DNA of 6,678 nt from Symbiobacteriaceae bacterium (GTDB lineage Bacteria > Bacillota_E > Symbiobacteriia > Symbiobacteriales > Symbiobacteriaceae), in contig DAHVXO010000364.1 of NCBI GenBank assembly GCA_027356675.1, positions 1 to 6,678 of the forward strand, written 5' to 3'. Under the pieces are notes generated by a model, which saw nothing but the letters and a program-made list of their open reading frames with translations, was not told the DNA's origin and searched no databases. Position numbers and translations under genes: made by a program. The number at the start of each line of letters is the position of its first letter. Position 1 is the stretch's first letter. Positions 6,014 to 6,678 of the stretch are shown piece by piece.

Positions 6014-6678
6014 ATGCTTAGCGAGACCTACCGGGAAGCCCGTATCATGATCGTCGATGATGACGCCACCAGTCTGCACCTGGTCGAACTCGCCTTGCAG
6101 CGGGAGGGCTATCGTTATATCCGTGCGATCACCGATCCCCGCCAGGTCCTGCCGATCTTCGGCGAGTTCAAGCCGGACCTGCTGGTCCTCGACCTTACCA
6201 TGCCGTACTTCGATGGCTTCGATGTGATGCGTCAGTTGCGGCCGCGCATCCAGGGGACCTTCTTCCCCATCCTGGCGATGTCGGAAGACCTCATGCCCGA
6301 GGTGAAGCTCAGGGCCCTCGAGGGCGGGGCCAAGGATGTCCTGCCCAAGCCGGTCGACCCCGTGGAGGGTGCCCTGCGCATCCGCAACCTGCTGGAGACC
6401 CGCTTCCTGCAGAGACAACTGCGGGAGCTGAACGGGGCCCTGCAGGAGCGAATCGACGCCCGGACCCGGGAACTCGAGCTTGCGCAGGTGGAGATCCTCG
6501 AGCGCCTGGCCCTGGCCGCCGAATTCCGGGATGATGATACTGGGCTTCACCCCGTCCGGGTGGGCAAGCTCTCCGCCCGCATGGGCAAGATCCTGGGGCT
6601 GCCGGAGGTGCAGTGCCGCATGCTCGAGCGGGCGGCGCCCCTGCACGACGTGGGCAAGGTGGGTATTCCGGACGCCAT
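6014..6678 (+). CDS. Two-domain response regulator with HD-GYP phosphodiesterase domain (RpfG-like), 3' end cut by window
   Basis: The open frame runs from ATG 6014 off the right edge (221 codons visible, no stop). The receiver domain (about 10-128) has acidic residues D15-D17, phospho-acceptor D60 in VLDLTMP, S90 and K112 in LPKP. A charged helical linker follows (about 130-165, likely coiled coil). The HD-GYP domain then begins: AAEFRDDDTG (168-177) with E170, H179, and the metal-binding HD pair H211/D212 in LHDVGK (210-215). The GYP motif lies beyond the window. Proteins of this build are cytoplasmic and usually hydrolyse cyclic-di-GMP under control of receiver phosphorylation. The cognate kinase is not visible. 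It is divergent from the six-gene array, so a shared regulatory region is possible, but a functional link is not shown. The first metal and HD residues are present, so the visible part looks active. Confidence 0.93.
   Translation, partial: MLSETYREARIMIVDDDATSLHLVELALQREGYRYIRAITDPRQVLPIFGEFKPDLLVLDLTMPYFDGFDVMRQLRPRIQGTFFPILAMSEDLMPEVKLRALEGGAKDVLPKPVDPVEGALRIRNLLETRFLQRQLRELNGALQERIDARTRELELAQVEILERLALAAEFRDDDTGLHPVRVGKLSARMGKILGLPEVQCRMLERAAPLHDVGKVGIPDA

Noticed and set aside
5987..6646. Minus-strand open frame of 219 codons at the right edge
   Set aside because: It is antisense to the REC/HD-GYP gene, which has a perfect Shine-Dalgarno site, phospho-acceptor and HD motifs on the plus strand.

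Overview
This window comes from a GC-rich bacterial chromosome. It has NarL-type and HD-GYP response regulators, a lipoprotein substrate-binding protein, GTG starts and several 4-base ATGA gene overlaps. It looks like a free-living, environmentally responsive bacterium. The style fits a high-GC Firmicute of the Symbiobacterium kind or a Chloroflexota-like lineage, but that is a guess from general appearance, not a phylogenetic result. I see no mobile elements, RNA genes or CRISPR arrays.

Layout. Six genes run leftward on the minus strand from about 5845 to 12. The first three (transcription order) are a metabolic cassette: a class II aldolase/adducin-family protein with an unrecognised N-terminal half, a short-chain dehydrogenase/reductase, and a YegS/DagK-type lipid kinase. 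Both junctions are ATGA overlaps. A gap of about 100 bases follows, then a signalling cassette: a PhnD-like lipoprotein binding protein, a membrane sensor histidine kinase (ATGA overlap), and a NarL/FixJ response regulator (23-base overlap). No ABC permease or ATPase gene lies in the cassette. The simplest reading is a three-component sensor in which the binding protein presents a ligand to the kinase.

The 100-base gap can be folded, by eye, into two competing hairpins. One of them covers part of the Shine-Dalgarno sequence of the binding-protein gene. At the right, a 168-base divergent intergenic region (5846-6013) carries several inverted repeats. It separates the minus-strand array from a rightward gene for a two-domain REC/HD-GYP (RpfG-like) response regulator, which is cut by the window edge and probably degrades cyclic-di-GMP.

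How the genes may work together (inference): the left cassette senses a small extracellular solute and controls unknown targets. The middle cassette carries out a carbonyl/lipid-linked conversion of unknown substrate. The two may be co-transcribed, since all six genes are co-directional with no convincing terminator between them.
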